Shown here: piece by piece, positions 62,370 to 64,000 of the stretch
Layout of the letters: each line of letters starts with the position of its first letter
How positions within the stretch are numbered: the stretch's first letter is position 1
Source of the DNA: Citrobacter sp. wls619
GTDB taxonomy: Bacteria > Pseudomonadota > Gammaproteobacteria > Enterobacterales > Enterobacteriaceae
Direction: 5' to 3'
Assembly: GCF_005281345.1 (NCBI RefSeq)
Contig: NZ_SZXJ01000027.1
Coordinates: 1-64,000 of the forward strand
Length of the DNA: 64,000 bases
Made by a program: the position numbers and the translations under genes
Notes under the pieces: model-generated
Seen by the model: the letters and a program-made list of their open reading frames with translations, nothing else
Told to the model about the DNA's origin: nothing
Database searches by the model: none

Positions 62370-64000
62370 GTGAGCATGGATATTAGCGATTTTTATCAGA
62401 CATTTTTTGATGAAGCTGACGAACTGTTGGCTGACATGGAGCAACACCTGCTGGATTTGGTGCCTGAAGCCCCGGACTCCGAACAGCTGAATGCCATTTT
62501 TCGTGCAGCGCACTCGATTAAAGGCGGGGCGGGCACTTTCGGCTTTACCATTTTGCAGGAAACGACCCATCTGATGGAAAACCTGCTGGATGAAGCGCGG
62601 CGTGGCGAGATGCAGCTCAATGCCGACATTATCAACCTGTTTTTGGAAACGAAAGATATTATGCAGGAACAGCTCGACGCCTATAAAAACTCAGAGGAGC
62701 CGGATGCCGCCAGCTTTGAGTACATTTGTAATGCGTTACGACAGTTAGCGCTCGAAGCAAAAGGTGAAACCGCGCCCGCGGTGGTCAATAGCGCCAAACT
62801 GAGCGTTGTTGATAGCACGGCGATACCAGACGAGGTGGTTGCACAAGCCGCCCCTGTCGCTGAAGAGATCAAAAAGCGGATTATTCTCTCGCGCCTTAAA
62901 GCCAGTGAAGTCGATTTACTGGAAGAGGAACTGGGGAATCTGGCGACCTTAAGCGATGTGGTCAAAGGTGCCGATACGCTGTCGGCAACGATCGACGGTA
63001 GCCTCGCTGAAGATGACATTATTGCTGTGCTCTGCTTCGTCATCGAAGCGGATCAGATTGAGTTCGAAACCGTCACTGCTGCGCCAACTGCTGCAGAAAC
63101 GCCAGCCGTTGCTGATGTCGTCGAACCACAGCCGCTGCCGGTTGCTGCACCTGCGCCTGCGCCGGTGGCCAAAGCGACCGTCAACGAAGCGCCGCATGGA
63201 CGAGCAGAGCGTGAGAAACCTGCCCGGGCCAGCGAATCAACCAGTATCCGCGTGGCGGTTGAGAAGGTTGATCAGCTGATTAACCTGGTGGGTGAACTGG
63301 TTATCACACAGTCAATGCTGGCTCAGCGTTCGAACGAACTGGATCCGGTAAACCATGGCGATCTCATCACCAGCATGGGACAGTTACAACGTAACGCCCG
63401 CGATCTGCAAGAGTCGGTGATGTCGATTCGTATGATGCCGATGGAATATGTTTTCAGCCGCTTCCCGCGTCTGGTGCGCGATCTGGCGGGTAAATTGGGC
63501 AAACAGGTTGAACTAACCCAGGTCGGTAGCTCCACCGAACTGGATAAGAGCCTGATCGAACGCATTATCGATCCGTTGACGCACCTGGTGCGTAACAGCC
63601 TCGATCACGGTATTGAATTGCCGGAAAAACGCATCGAATCCGGGAAAAGTCCGATTGGTAATCTGACACTTTCTGCCGAACACCAGGGCGGGAATATTTG
63701 TATCGAAGTAACCGATGATGGCGCGGGTCTGAACCGCGAGCGTATCCTGGCGAAGGCTATTTCCCAGGGGATGCCAATCCACGAAAACATGAGCGATGAC
63801 GAAGTCGGCATGCTGATCTTTGCCCCGGGATTCTCGACCGCCGAGCAGGTGACGGATGTTTCCGGGCGTGGTGTCGGTATGGACGTAGTGAAGCGAAATA
63901 TCCAGGAGATGGGCGGCCATGTTGAGATCCAGTCGAAACAGGGCCAGGGCACAACCATCCGTATCCTGCTGCCGCTGACGCTGGCTATCCTTGATGGCAT
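62370..64000 (+). CDS. cheA: Chemotaxis sensor kinase CheA (3' truncated by the window)
   Basis: The 5' part, about 543 codons of a kinase of about 650, runs off the window edge. The Hpt domain has the phosphorylated His48 ([16 protein letters not shown]), followed by the CheY/CheB-binding P2 region, a Pro/Ala-rich linker ([12 protein letters not shown]), the dimerisation helices ([20 protein letters not shown]) and the start of the ATPase: N-box [10 protein letters not shown] and G1 DDGAGLN. It receives signals from chemoreceptors through CheW and phosphorylates CheY. The start is GTG at 62370, 4 bp after motB. Confidence 0.96.
   Translation, partial: MSMDISDFYQTFFDEADELLADMEQHLLDLVPEAPDSEQLNAIFRAAHSIKGGAGTFGFTILQETTHLMENLLDEARRGEMQLNADIINLFLETKDIMQEQLDAYKNSEEPDAASFEYICNALRQLALEAKGETAPAVVNSAKLSVVDSTAIPDEVVAQAAPVAEEIKKRIILSRLKASEVDLLEEELGNLATLSDVVKGADTLSATIDGSLAEDDIIAVLCFVIEADQIEFETVTAAPTAAETPAVADVVEPQPLPVAAPAPAPVAKATVNEAPHGRAEREKPARASESTSIRVAVEKVDQLINLVGELVITQSMLAQRSNELDPVNHGDLITSMGQLQRNARDLQESVMSIRMMPMEYVFSRFPRLVRDLAGKLGKQVELTQVGSSTELDKSLIERIIDPLTHLVRNSLDHGIELPEKRIESGKSPIGNLTLSAEHQGGNICIEVTDDGAGLNRERILAKAISQGMPIHENMSDDEVGMLIFAPGFSTAEQVTDVSGRGVGMDVVKRNIQEMGGHVEIQSKQGQGTTIRILLPLTLAILDG

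Overview
The window is a chromosomal segment of an enteric bacterium (Enterobacteriaceae). Gene content and order follow the E. coli K-12 region from asnT/serU through dcm-vsr, rcsA, the fli operons, uvrY-uvrC-pgsA, araFGH and otsBA to flhDC-motAB-cheA. Many proteins have exactly the E. coli length. Several accessory genes and a Salmonella-length FliK point to a relative such as Citrobacter rather than E. coli itself. That genus call is an inference from memory of gene content, not a measured identity.

Layout. (1) 1-9.6 kb: tRNA-Asn, mtfA, tRNA-Ser(CGA), an OmpC/NmpC-type porin, yedJ, dcm-vsr, yedA, yedI, yodC, the small RNA DsrA, yodD, dsrB and rcsA with an upstream RcsAB box. (2) 9.67-20.8 kb: the long leftward operon fliFGHIJKLMNOPQR (motor, switch, export apparatus) with divergent fliE. 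(3) 20.9-26.0 kb: an AT-rich accessory GT-C-like membrane protein, yedFE, yedD and amyA. (4) 26.1-35.1 kb: fliDST facing fliC, each with a textbook sigma-28 promoter, then fliAZ and the cystine uptake genes tcyJ-dcyD-tcyL-tcyN. (5) 35.3-40.4 kb: sdiA, yecF, uvrY-uvrC, pgsA and a tRNA operon in which glyW is truncated while cysT and leuZ are intact. (6) 40.4-43.9 kb: an accessory block between leuZ and yecA, with a small exported protein, an SRPBCC protein, a decayed patatin phospholipase, and an operon-like trio of a Tat-exported transglutaminase-fold protein with MerT-like and MerP-like proteins. (7) 44-51 kb: yecA, tyrP with two TyrR boxes, yecH, ftnA, yecR, an inserted RpiB-like isomerase and DHA2 efflux pump, yecJ, ftnB and a DJ-1 family protein. 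(8) 52.3-58.7 kb: araFGH, otsBA and uspC. (9) 58.7-64 kb: the flhDC control region with CRP and RcsAB sites, flhDC, a predicted MotR small RNA reading out of flhC, motAB and the 5' part of cheA.

The window is mainly the flagellar hierarchy: flhDC (class 1), the fli structural operons and fliA (class 2), and fliC, fliD and motA-cheA (class 3, with sigma-28 promoters). It also carries Rcs/DsrA elements that repress motility and favour capsule (rcsA, DsrA, RcsAB boxes at rcsA and flhDC). No single undescribed system stands out. The best leads are the truncated glyW, the transglutaminase/MerT/MerP trio, the GT-C-like gene beside fliE, and the leuZ-yecA accessory block.
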